Source: Enoplosus armatus (lineage: Eukaryota > Chordata > Actinopteri > Centrarchiformes > Enoplosidae). Taken from it: a DNA stretch of 64,000 bases. Positions 12,101-21,905 of the stretch are shown piece by piece. The stretch is from positions 1,718,421 to 1,782,420 of the forward strand of contig NC_092181.1 in assembly GCF_043641665.1 (NCBI RefSeq), given 5' to 3'. A program made the translations under genes and the position numbers. Position 1 is the stretch's first letter, and each line of letters begins with the position of its first letter. Below the pieces are notes generated by a model that did not search any database, had not been told where the DNA came from, and saw only the letters and a program-made list of their open reading frames with translations.

Positions 12101-13852
12101 GGGGCCACAGATCTGGGCAGCGGTGCTGGAATGCGTCGTAACCTGTCTGATGCAGCAGCGCTGGAAAAGATGATCATCTCAGAGCTGGTGCAGAGCAACC
12201 TGAGGCCCTCAGTTCCCATGCCTGTTCCTCCTGAGCGCTACGGAAGCCTGGCGAGGCCTCACCACCACGACAGGACGGCTCTGACTCACACTGCCACTTT
12301 AACTCGGCACGCGCAGCCACCTCAAGAGGGCTGGGCTGCCACCATGCAGCCAAACACACGGCACAACGCACAAGAGGGATGGGCGCACACGAGGCACCAC
12401 ACACAAGACGCTGAGACACGTGGACAAGATCACGCCACGACGCCACGCTTAGATGGCTGGTCACACTCACGTGTTCCTGGAGATTCGGAGTCCCGTGAGC
12501 TGCTTAAAGATGGGGACAGGTCGCAGCTGCAAGGCACTCTGGGTCGCCGCGGGCTCCAGGACAGGCAGCAAGCTCGCCCCCCTGATGTTCAGGCTCGGCC
12601 CTACTCCACCCTCAGCCGCACCCCTGGCACTCTGTCCCGCCACCGCAACACAGTGGATTCAAACGGAGGGACGGACAGAGACAGGGAGAGAGACAGGGAT
12701 CGTTACCGGGACAGGCCCCTCCCGCCTCCTCCTCCCCCTCCCCCACAGGAATCTGAGCCCTTATACAAGGCTCTGGAGGAGCCACTGCTGATGAAACAGA
12801 GGGAGGCAGGCATAGAGACATGGAGAGGTGGCCAGGACAGAGAGAAGGACGAGACATTTCTCTTAAAAAGAGACGGAATGATGGACGAATGGAGGGGAGG
12901 AACCGAGAGAGGGAGGGAGGAGTCTTATACCTCTCAGAAGAGAGATGGAGACATGGACGAATGGAGAGGTGGAATGGAGAGAGGGAGGGAGGAAGCTCAT
13001 CTGCTGGAGAAGAGGGGTGGAAGGATGGAGGTGTGGCGGGGAGGAGCGGAGACAGAGCAGGAAGAGACTTTTATAACTCAGAAGCAAGATTTTGGGGTTG
13101 ACGGATGGAGAAGCGGGAAGGAGAGGGAGAAAGATGAATCCTTGTTTTTGAAGGACAGAGATGGATGGAGGGCAGGGATTGAACGAGAGAATGAGAAACA
13201 GAAGGATAGAGCACTGGACGTGTGGAGGGGAGGCATGGATATAGACAGGGAGGAATCCTTCCTGTTTGAGAGCAAAGATGGAGGTCTCGACTCGAGGAAA
13301 AGAGGATCTCTTCGGTACCATGGCGAACGAGAGGATTCTGACAGCTTTGCTCTGCCTTTGACCCCTGACCTCGATCTTGACCCTGACTCCTCACCTATCT
13401 ACGCCCGAGATTCAAACCCCTCCCCGCTCTACCCTGGAGACCGCCGCTCGCCGCCACTCAGCATCTTCCCTCGAAGCTCTCCCCCAACCAATATCTTTGC
13501 TCCTCGAGACACTAACTCGCCTCCAAACAATCTCTACTCGCGTCACTCCCCCCAGGTGTACAGCCGAAGCAGCTCCCCCCCTCGCTTCTATACCCGCACT
13601 TCCCCTCCGACCCTCTCGTACCCCGACAGCAGCCCTGAAGGTCCAGAAGAGGTCAGCCCCACTGGCCAACCCCAGCGGCCCTCCCTGGAACTTCCCTACA
13701 GCCTGGGGCGACCCCCGCTGGGCCCTCGGCCCAATCACCTGCAGACCTTCTACCAGCCGCCGCCGCTGGCGTCCAATGGAGAGGCAGTGTACTCAGCAGA
13801 GCCCGCCTCTGAGGGAGACGACGGACAGATGCAGCGGGTGACGAGCCTGTGA
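438..13852 (+). CDS. adgrl1: Latrophilin-1 (adhesion G protein-coupled receptor L1), 5' part missing
   Basis: Synaptic adhesion GPCR that binds teneurins and FLRTs outside the cell and signals through a self-cleaved GAIN domain and seven helices. Exons, all phase-checked: 438-547, 1330-1344, 2584-2791, 3752-4016, 4123-4462, 4542-4835, 5455-5558, 5690-5875, 5985-6023, 6161-6341, 6440-6562, 6858-7075, 7205-7378, 7950-8162, 8289-8509, 8646-8712, 8816-8904, 9884-10052, 10152-10301, 10390-10486, 10604-10714, optional 11538-11558, and 11895-13852 with the stop. Domains in order: end of the SUEL lectin (CNNRTQC), olfactomedin, Thr/Pro linker, HormR, GAIN/GPS, seven helices, long tail ending VTSL. 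Tail motifs [18 protein letters not shown] and YPDSSPEGP are typical of ADGRL1 rather than ADGRL2/3. The last exon encodes about 650 residues, much longer than I recall for the mammalian tail. Helices 6-7 are rather divergent, suggesting a teleost paralogue. First exons are outside the window. Confidence 0.93.
857..895 (+). repeat. (GT)n microsatellite
   Basis: GT dinucleotide run in the adgrl1 intron between 547 and 1330. Confidence 0.95.
1009..1080 (+). repeat. G-rich tract with a 20-G run
   Basis: Twenty consecutive Gs at 1027-1046, then further G tracts separated by TA, C and A. Several G-quadruplex combinations are possible. Located 250-320 bases upstream of the adgrl1 microexon. Confidence 0.9.
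1172..1232 (+). repeat. (TTTC)n tetranucleotide repeat
   Basis: About 15 TTTC units in the intron just before the 15-nt adgrl1 microexon; with 1234-1318 it makes a long pyrimidine-rich tract. Confidence 0.95.
1330..1344 (+). CDS. adgrl1: adgrl1 15-nt microexon between lectin and olfactomedin domains
   Basis: A 15-nt exon flanked by TAG and GTAAAG. Read from the upstream exon (ends in A at 547) into the exon at 2584 it encodes KVDQK, giving VPY-KVDQK-VFVCPG. Skipping it keeps the frame and gives VPY-IFVCPG. This matches the known mammalian latrophilin splice insert KVEQK, which lies between the lectin and olfactomedin domains and modulates teneurin binding. It is too short for ORF or most homology-based gene finders. 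Confidence 0.88.
5573..5601 (+). repeat. (CA)n microsatellite
   Basis: Dinucleotide run 15 bases inside the intron that follows the HormR exon of adgrl1. Confidence 0.95.
6035..6122 (+). repeat. (GATA)n tetranucleotide repeat
   Basis: About 21 GATA units with one GGTA interruption, filling most of the short adgrl1 intron between 6023 and 6161. Confidence 0.95.
7334..7342 (+). other. adgrl1: GPS autoproteolysis site of adgrl1 (HL/S)
   Basis: The GPS motif in exon 7205-7378 has the Cys/Trp framework CSFWN, ...GRWSTQGC... and CAC, followed by N-H-L-S-S-Y-A-V-L. Cleavage would fall between Leu (ends 7339) and Ser (starts 7340), leaving SSYAVLM as the tethered agonist. Mammalian latrophilins have Thr at this position; Ser is an accepted nucleophile in GAIN domains. 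That cleavage actually occurs is inferred. Confidence 0.8.
11538..11558 (+). CDS. adgrl1: candidate 21-nt microexon of the adgrl1 tail
   Basis: CCTGTAG precedes and GTATGAG follows a 21-nt segment that keeps frame between exon 10604-10714 (ends with G) and the terminal exon at 11895. It would encode GTFRNK Q after phase joining. Skipping it also keeps frame (G then AG gives Glu). The flanks look like real splice sites and the length is a multiple of three, but I have no conserved counterpart in mind, so it is a candidate. Confidence 0.5.
12821..13300 (+). repeat. adgrl1: in-frame W-R-x-G tandem repeat in the adgrl1 cytoplasmic tail
   Basis: Seven tandem units each starting W-R-G/S/A-G, followed by an acidic/basic stretch and often E-E/D-S/T-F/Y ... 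K-x-D-G. Units are 23, 24, 24, 24, 20, 19 and about 25 residues; Trp codons begin at 12821 (first) and 13223 (last). The DNA is purine-rich (GGAGAGG, GAGAGGGAGG), consistent with expansion of a minisatellite of about 72 bp that stayed in frame. It sits between the [13 protein letters not shown] motif and the SPP-rich region, inside the large last exon. Confidence 0.85.
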
Positions 13853-14360
13853 CTAGGGCGGTGGTGATCGGGGCATAGAAACCAGGCAGGAGGAGGAAGA
13901 TGGTGATAACAACAAAATAATGATGATCAAACTGATGGAAATGATGATGATGATTATGAGAACACCATTGAGGATATTGATGATGGATGATGAAGGTAAT
14001 GATGATGACAGTGATGGCTCCTCCCTGCTTCTATCTTCCGATCACCACGAGTCTTCCCCCTTTTCATGTTTTGTTACTTTTCTATGACTGTGATCCATTT
14101 ATAACTCTTCCTCCTCCTCTTCCTCTCCCTGTTCTCTCCCTGAAACCCTGCTGTGTCGTTCCCATCTCATCAGTGCTTATCTTTATTTGCCCATCGTCCA
14201 AGTTTCTATTGGTTCATCGGCTGGGTGTTTTCCCTCCCTGTAGCAAGCAAGCAGTGTGTCAAAGAAGCACTTGTGTGTTGCCAAAAAATCCTTTCAAAGA
14301 ACATGTGCATGACTTTATAGTGGCTTTACAAGGCTACATACTGTAGGAGGAAAGTACTGA

Positions 14361-14418
14361 CGTGTGTGTGTGTGTGTGTGAGCGTACGTGCGAGTGTGTG
14401 TGTGTGTGTGTGTGTGTG
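14361..14418 (+). repeat. interrupted (GT)n in the adgrl1 3' UTR
   Basis: Two GT runs broken by AGCGTACGTGCGA. Confidence 0.9.
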
Positions 14419-14826
14419 GCTTGATGAGCATGCGTGTGTGTAAGGATGTGTGTATGTGTGAGTGCGTGCCTGTATATACATCATTCTTGTATAATTAATG
14501 TATCACAGTGAAGCATTTTATCAATATCAACTGGGCGGCCTCTTACACACATCCCCGCCGACTGATTTTGAACTCTTGACCAATCACATTTTCACATCAA
14601 GACCAAAACCTCCGCCCCCGCCCCCGTCTCCCTCCACCTGCCACTAACTGTTAGTGATGGAACTCGTTGCCATGGAGTTTGTCATAGCAACAGAACTCTT
14701 GACTCCAGAGCCAGAGATCATATAAAACCTCAGAACTTTTCTGCAACCCCCTGAGATCCTTGTACATATTGACCTCAAGTGTTCTGATTGTCTTGTATTG
14801 CTATTGAAGTTCAAGTAAACATGTGA

Positions 14827-14832
14827 AATAAA
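14827..14832 (+). terminator. poly(A) signal AATAAA of adgrl1
   Basis: Canonical hexamer about 980 bases after the adgrl1 stop, followed by a T-rich stretch (TGTTGCTGTCTTTCTC) that suits a downstream element. Confidence 0.65.
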
Positions 14833-14849
14833 TGTTGCTGTCTTTCTCT

Positions 14850-16505
14850 TTGCATGGATGTACAGAGAGAGGGAGGGTTTGAGAAAAATGAACAAGATAT
14901 CTACAGAGGAAAAGGAGGCGAAGGAGAGACTGACGAGGCATATGATGTAGAGAAAAACTGAATTAGTATATTTACTCCAGTACGTACTGTACTTTGATAC
15001 TCGTACTTGAGTTCCTCTATTTTCTGCTACATTATATTTCTACTCCACTACACCACAGAGGGAAATATTTTACTTTATCAGTTTCAACTGACTGGCACAG
15101 AAAGCATACTGAAGGATGGAACAGTCAACATAGGACAGACAGAGTAAAGCAGGGTCCACCCATTTATTGTATTATTAAAATTAGGGCTAATAAATAATTA
15201 GGAGTTGAAATACAGACGATACCTTTTTGAGCGTTTTGAAAAAGTTTAATTTCTGATAATAAATAAAGCCAAGCTAATCAATATCTTTATCCCCTCAGCT
15301 CTAGCTCAGCGTTTTAGCACCTTTCAGCTGTTTTGGTTTTGGTTTTACAGCCACAACTTTACTGACAAACCGCTCTTCTCAACGTTGCTCTTCACAAACG
15401 CATGCTACCTGCTCAGCACCAAATGGCAGACATACAAAGTTAGTGACTAGCTTGTGACCATAGCGGACTAACATGTTCACCATATTAACATTATAAAGTG
15501 TCTTGTAATGTTGTGTTAAAAGCTTCTTGCATTGCCCAAAAGTGGCCAAATAACTCAATAAATGCATTTGTTTAAAAATCAGCTTTGAACTTGAGGATAT
15601 ACAATAATCATCTTTTAAAAAATGATGCAATAACATCCAAATGTTTTATTCTCAAAATGTGCATGCAGTGTTAGTATTTTAAATGTCACAAACTGAACTT
15701 AAAGAGACAATGAGTTATTCAAATATCACATTTTTCTTTAATGATCGGTGTGCTCTTGGACTGGTAAGTAGTCTAGCAACATACATTAGCATTATAAAAA
15801 AAGTCAGAGAACTAGTAGCATCCGTACTTTTTAAACATGGATTATATATATATTGTGTAGACATTCTCATGGTCATTCCCTCATAATAAACTACGTATAC
15901 GACACATCCTATCTAAATGATACAACACATTAGGGAAAATGAGTTGCTTTCTCGCTATTTGTGCTTTCCTTCAACACCATTACATTCACTGGGTTTATGT
16001 AAAAAAAACAAAAAAAAACATCTACAACATATAACATGTTTGTATAAAAAATATTACATACTATGTACCAAATCATTACAAAGTGGTAATTAATAATGCT
16101 AGTATGGAAATCAAAAAGTGCTTTTACAGTATCATTCAAGTTGTACAAAATCTGTATATATTTACAGGTGAAGTATAGAGTGGTAGTGGTTGCTATGTTC
16201 AGGATTCAGTCGTCTCATCTCACAGGTAAGAATCACATGGGTCAGTCACAGGGCAAGGGTCGAGTACTCAGGCTGCTTGCGCAACACTCCAGCCGAGCAT
16301 TTGTTTTCTCTTTTGAGCCACATACAGTATCTCACAAGCTCTACTCTCCCTCTCTCTCTCTCACACTCTGTCTGAATACTGAGGTATGTGGTTTGACTTC
16401 ACAGGAAATGGTCTCACATTCTTCAAATCTCTTGTCTATCCAAACCAGACTACAGGCAGCAGGTGGATGTTGGTAGAGGGTGTAGGGGTTTGGTGGAGGT
16501 GAGGT
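14850..16505. other. intergenic / 3' UTR region between adgrl1 and the phosphatase
   Basis: No exon recognised. About 14960-15080 carries a dispersed fish repeat (phrases such as TACTTGAGTTCCTCTATTTT and TTTCTACTCCACTAC). Part of 15640-16505 is probably the phosphatase 3' UTR on the minus strand. Confidence 0.5.
15645..15650 (-). terminator. candidate poly(A) signal of the phospholipid phosphatase
   Basis: AATAAA on the minus strand (TTTATT on plus) about 860 bases past the stop at 16506. Other weaker candidates exist closer (ATTAAA near 15735), so the true end is uncertain. Confidence 0.3.
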
Positions 16506-19500
16506 TTAGCAGACAGTGTGGTGGGGTGACAAGGGGCTGTCCAGGGTCTCAGTCGGAGACAGATCTGAGCTCGAGCTTTTAAACATGGACGAGATGTGGA
16601 AGGCCTGGGGGAACACACAAACACATGCCCGACCTTAAGATTTTACGCTGACATGTGGACATGCACTGTTGCACAAAAGACAAGCAAGGCAAGGTATACT
16701 GACCACCCAGTAAGCAGTGAGGGCTCCCTGTATGTAGCCTGTTAGCACGTCGGACGGGTGGTGCCTGTAGTCTGAGATGCGGGTCAGACCTGTGTAGAAT
16801 GCCAGCAGAACCAGGAAGAACTGCAGCGCTGGCTTCAGCAGCCGAGCCCCACGCCATGTCAACCGCGCCTGCAGGTAAAACTACATGAACAACAACAATG
16901 AACATGACATTATTTCATGTGCAGAACAATGGGGTCTTTGTCTGTTATTTACTTTACCCTGCAGAGGCCTTCAAACTTGACCTCTCTTTAAGACGGACGT
17001 TTAGTTTTAGTAGCATACAGTATTACTTACTGTAATTGGCAACCAGTGAATCTGGAGCCATTGGGGCCCCCTGAGGGTCTAGGACCCTGGGGCAGTTGCC
17101 CGCTTTGCCCTGCTGGTGATCCAGCATTGGCTTTGAGTCTCTCTGTTTAACAGAAATACTGTCTAACACTAATTTATCTAACCATAGGCTTTAATCTGAG
17201 AATGTGCGAGAGGCTTCATGCATTCAAATGTGAATATAGACACAATCATTAATTATCATTCTTATAGACACAGATTTACGCACGTTAAATGTAAAGCAGC
17301 ACTGTGGTAACATAAAGACAGGCAACAGAAGGAGAAAGTAATCATGAACAAGCAAGCCAAGACGGCACACACATTAATATGCTGTATGCACACATGTACA
17401 TATGCAGCCCCTTGCATAGACACACATATAAATGCAGGAGTTTGCACACGCACACACACACACACACTCACACACAATAGAGGAGAGCAGTGAGGCGGTG
17501 AGGCGAGGTCACACTCCTCCCACAGCAGAACAAAGCTGTCTCTGTTTGTCCCATTTCTCCCTTCAGTCCTCCTCTTTCTCCCTCTCCTCTTCCATTCTCT
17601 CTCTTTCTGCTGCTAACTGGACTGAAGATGGGTTCATTCATTCACTCTCTACGTTCTGTAGAGAGATGGTAATTGGAGACTGGAGTGATCGTCAAATTGC
17701 GTTTGCCAGTGTTTGTGTGTATGACAAAATGTGTGAAAGAGATAGACAGATAGGAATACTCACCGCTAAATAGAGCATCGTGTACATCGCAAAGGAGGCG
17801 TGACCAGAGAAGAAGGACTTCCTAAAATGTTTTAAAAGTATTTAGAATAACACAGAACAAAAGCACTTTACATAAAGCATATGCATGAACTCACGCACAC
17901 ACACACACACACACACCTGGCCTCCTCCTCCAGCCGGTGATCAGGCTGGCGGCAGTTCACTGTTGCGACGTAGGTTCCAGGTGTGCAGTTAAGCGACGCG
18001 TAGGTGACACCGCACACAGACAGGAAGTGTGGCCGCAGCCGCCCAACACTCAGCTTGGCCATGTTGGTCAGGGATTGGCCGACACAGCAGCCGAACAGGA
18101 AGCAGCCCAGCTCCTTGTACAGGCAGGACACATACAGGTTCCTGACAAAGGCCTTGGAGCTGACGCCTCTGAAACGAACCCGGTAACACTCCCCGAGGGC
18201 GATCTGGAGGTGGACACATAGTCAGAACCGTCATAGTGCACACCCCTCATCCTCCTCGCGAGCTGGGACATGGTGTAAAATGAATAATGGCATGACTGCT
18301 ACGACAGGGATGATCGGGACGATGAGTACTCACGGTGAGGCCGGTGATGATGATGCCACCGGCGATTAGTAATTCATCTGGTATGGCCTCTCGGTGCAGG
18401 TAAGGATAGGTGATGCTGGGGTCCCCGCACATGAAGCCCCTTCTGTAAGGACTCACCGCCTTCAGCTCACACGCAAAGAAAGGGATGGAGGCTGCACAGG
18501 GTTAGGGAGGAAGAGGGAGATGAATGGAATTAGACCAAGAAGGATATCACAACAATCCCCAGTGGGAGTATAGATATTCCTCTTTGTGATGAGATACTGG
18601 GGATGAAGCATGGGAGGAAGAAAGAGGAGCAACAATAGAGGATGAGAAGGGGCACCGGGGGGGGAATCCGCCCACATGTCTGTCTTTCCAGCTCCTAGTC
18701 ATGTGACACTCAGTGTTATCCATACATACATGCAGACAAGGGCTGGGTATCATTAGATTTCTTTTCGATACTAACTGCCAAATTAACATCTGTGGTTCTG
18801 TACCAAAACCAGGTACAGACATTTCTTTCAATAAGGAAACTTAAGGTGTTTCAATATGTTTCAATATGCTTAGCCATGCTAGCGGCGTGGCTCTAGGGAA
18901 GGCAACGTTGGTCAGTCACTCACTTAAGTCCAGAATGAAATATCACAACTATCAGATGGATCACCATGACGTTTTGTACAGACATTCGTGGTCCCCAGAG
19001 GACAAACCCTACTGACTTTGGCGATCCCCTGACTTTTCCTCTAGCGCCACCACGAGACTGACGTCTGTAGTTTTGAGTAACTCTCAACAACTATTGGATG
19101 GATTGTCACAAAATAAGCACAGCCTCACAAAGCTGCTAACATGGCTGCAGACTGCTTGAACAAAAGAAGAGTGAGGGTGTGAGCGAGCATTGTTTATGCC
19201 AGCTTTTGATACGTGACAGTTTTGTATACTCTGTGCTACGGACACACTTCTGTCAGTACCCCAAAAAGCACCATGTTCAATACCCAGCACCAGTGCAGAT
19301 ATGATGCCCTTGACTGTTCATCCCTGTCGCACACCAACAGACACACATTAAGTATCGCTTTAATCACAGATGAAAGTACTAAGGAAATTCAAGGCTATAA
19401 TAAAAGTGACAGGCAATGTGACGTGGGGAGACTCAGGAAAAGAGAGGAGGTCACATGAGGAATGGTTTTGAGGGAAAATAACTGTGGGAACCCTGAGTTT

Positions 19501-19601
19501 TTCTCTGGAGAACCTAAGTTAGACAACCATTTGGAATGTGAGGGTCTGGAAATAGAAGAGTAAAGTAGGCAGAGCTCAACAGAGACCCAGTTTGAACTGC
19601 G

Positions 19602-19640
<39 letters not shown>

Positions 19641-21385
19641 ATTTCTGTTGATGAGGAGAGAAAGGGGGTTTGTTTGTGACTTCAGTTCAACTCTTCCCTA
19701 CAAAACAAAGAGCAAATGCTGCAGCAGACCAGAGCCAGAACCAGCCTCTCACTGTCTCTGTTTGTCTCTGGGTGTCCTTCCCTCTCTCTCTGTCTCTCTC
19801 TCTCACTGTCTCTCTCTCTGTCTTGCATGCCTGCGCACACACAGTAGAGAGGGGGGAGAGAGAGAGACAGATACTTCTTGCATGGTTCCCTCCCTTCATG
19901 CACATGTCCAATCTGTTGTTAATACAGACAACCTCTCCCGTCCAGCTTTTTCCAATTAGCCAACATTACATAACCGGCCTCCTGTCACATAGAGGGACCA
20001 CGGGAGGGAGGGTCGACAATTACACTCATGTGCACACGCTACACACCCACGCGCAGTGGATCGTGCATTTATTTATTTATTTATTTATACCAAATACAAT
20101 TCCCCCTGGCCCGGCTCTACCCTGAGAACGGGAGGTTGTCATGGAAACTGTAGAATTCCCTGGGCAATGCACAAACCAGCTGGCACGGAGAGCTCGAGAG
20201 CTCGGGAGCGCGCATGAGTGGAAAAAAGCAAGCCAGGGATACATGTAGATGGAGAGAGAGAGAGCTTGAAAAACTTTCTCTCTCTCTCTTTCCTCTTTCC
20301 ACTAACACTGCAGGCCCACATGTAGCCGCTGAGTGTCTTTGTTGACTAAATAAAAAGGGAAGAAAACAAAGCGGAACAGAACTCAACGTGGTTGAAGTTA
20401 ACCCTCCGCAGGGATACTATAAACAGGAAACAATGACAACTTTTAAGGTAGTTCACCTGTAGCCTTCAAAGCTAAAAAAAAATAATGGATATTGTATGAA
20501 AAGAATATGCAACTAATTACTACTTTCATTGTCTTTTAATCTGCCAATAATCTTCTCAGTGAATCTGTTAATGCGGTCCATAAAATGTACGCAAATGGTG
20601 AAAAAAACACAGTTTCATCCACAGAGATGGTGTCAGGTTGCTTGTTTTGTCCAACCAACACTTCACGACTAAAGATATTGAAATGTATTATCACGTAAAA
20701 CAATAAAAGGGAACGTCCTCACAACTGAGAAGCTGGAATCAGAGAATATTTGGCACTTTTGCTTGAAAAATTTGATCTAAACGATTCATTGATTTCTGCT
20801 GATCAACTAATTGATTATTTAACTCTTTGTTTCAGATTAGGTGAAGATACACTTACTGATTGAAGTGTTTGCATGGTCTGCATATGCATGCTCACATAGC
20901 TAATGTGTGGATGGACAACATTAACAGAGACCCCTTAACGCGTCTAGTGTGTGCTAACACCACATGGCCTCGACACCGACCACAGAGCTGTATCAGCATC
21001 TTTTTGCCACAATCATAAACAATCATAAGCTCACAGATATGTTACTTGGCACTATTTTGTTGGAATGAATGATATCGCACAGGTGCTTTTGTGATACTTC
21101 GTAGCTACATCAACAAAGCTCTGACAGCAATGCATTCAACAAGTGAAATAACAGATCTTTCTGCTGTATATGTGGATATTTACCAAGGAAGAGGCAGAGG
21201 AGGTCCAAGCCGACCAGAAGTTTTCTTTTGGACAAAGCCGGTCCAGTTATCTCTATGAGTTTCTTCCCTGCGCCGTTCTCCATCCCCATCCCTGCTGCTG
21301 CTGCGGCCAGGCTGCTTTTGTCGTCCGTCAGTTTGAGCTGGAGGTCGGCGCTGGAGACAGGCACACGGGCGCATTTATCCAACAT
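16506..21385 (-). CDS. phospholipid phosphatase (lipid phosphate phosphatase), PLPP3-like
   Basis: Six-pass membrane ecto-enzyme family that dephosphorylates lysophosphatidate, sphingosine-1-phosphate and related lipids. Exons in transcript order: 21385-21184, 18491-18334, 18203-17917, 17821-17764, 16880-16704, 16604-16506. The sum is 981 nt, 326 residues, with phases agreeing. Catalytic motifs are present: KLSVGRLRP (C1), FFSGHASF (C2), [13 protein letters not shown] (C3). First helix is [37 protein letters not shown] and [13 protein letters not shown] resemble PLPP3 more than PLPP1/2. The RGD that human PLPP3 has in its second outer loop is absent (CRQPDHR here). The N-terminal cytosolic stretch (about 52 residues, Ala-rich) resembles PLPP3 in having a long leader. 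Family is certain; which teleost paralogue is not. Confidence 0.93.
17892..17916. repeat. (AC)n microsatellite forming a splice donor
   Basis: The repeat directly abuts the end of phosphatase exon 3 (17917). On the transcribed strand the intron begins GTGTGTGTG, so the 5' splice site is itself the microsatellite. Confidence 0.9.
18865..19160 (-). repeat. dispersed repeat A, copy 1 (internally shortened)
   Basis: Carries the end sequences of the family (GCTAGCGGCGTGGCTC, CCTCTAGCGCCACCA, CAGCCTCACAAAGCTGCTAA) but lacks the middle. Lies in phosphatase intron 1. Confidence 0.6.
19601..19639 (+). repeat. (GT)n microsatellite
   Basis: About 19 GT units in phosphatase intron 1. Confidence 0.95.
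20500..20835 (+). repeat. dispersed repeat B (phosphatase intron 1)
   Basis: Shares TTTTAATCTGCCAATAATCT, CATAAAATGTACGCAAATGG, GAGAAGCTGGAATCAGAGAA and ATCAACTAATTGATT with the other copies. Confidence 0.65.
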
Positions 21386-21668
21386 GACTACGGGCTGCGG
21401 CTGGATGCTCGGAGTAAAAAACGTGTTCGCATCAGAAACTTAGGAACGCTCTTGAGCCGCTGAGCCGCGGAGAGACTGAGTAAAACCAACAAGTTGCCAC
21501 AGTATTTATTATGCTGCCACGTGTTGTCTTTTTTTACGCATTTTAAATTTCATCACAGAGTCTGCAGGGCTCGCCCTGACTCGTTGCAGGGCATCAGTCA
21601 CCTTGAAGTTATGCACCACGGAGGAGCGGAAAACTCCGGACTGGTTGCGAAACAGACGCTCAGGGAAA

Positions 21669-21691
21669 CTCTCTCTCTGTCTGTCTCTCTC

Positions 21692-21742
<51 letters not shown>

Positions 21743-21795
21743 GTCTCTCTCTCTCTCTCCCTCTCTCTCTCTCTCTCTGTCTCTCTCTGTCTCTG

Positions 21796-21831
<36 letters not shown>

Positions 21832-21905
21832 TGTCTCTCTCTCTGTCTCTCTCTCTCTGTCTCTCTCTCTCTCTGTCTCTCTCTCTCTGTCTCTCTCTCT
21901 CTCTC
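21669..21905. repeat. imperfect (CT)n / CTCTGT microsatellite block
   Basis: About 237 bp of CT dinucleotides interrupted by regular GT steps. It lies 284-520 bp upstream of the phosphatase start codon, on whose strand it reads (GA)n, so it is probably in the promoter or 5' UTR. Confidence 0.95.

Larger units (their letters stand above)
13853..14832 (+). other. adgrl1: adgrl1 3' untranslated region
   Basis: Non-coding sequence from the stop at 13850-13852 to a polyadenylation signal at 14827-14832. It starts with GATGAT-rich sequence (about 13870-14010) and contains a (GT)n run at about 14361-14418. Confidence 0.7.
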
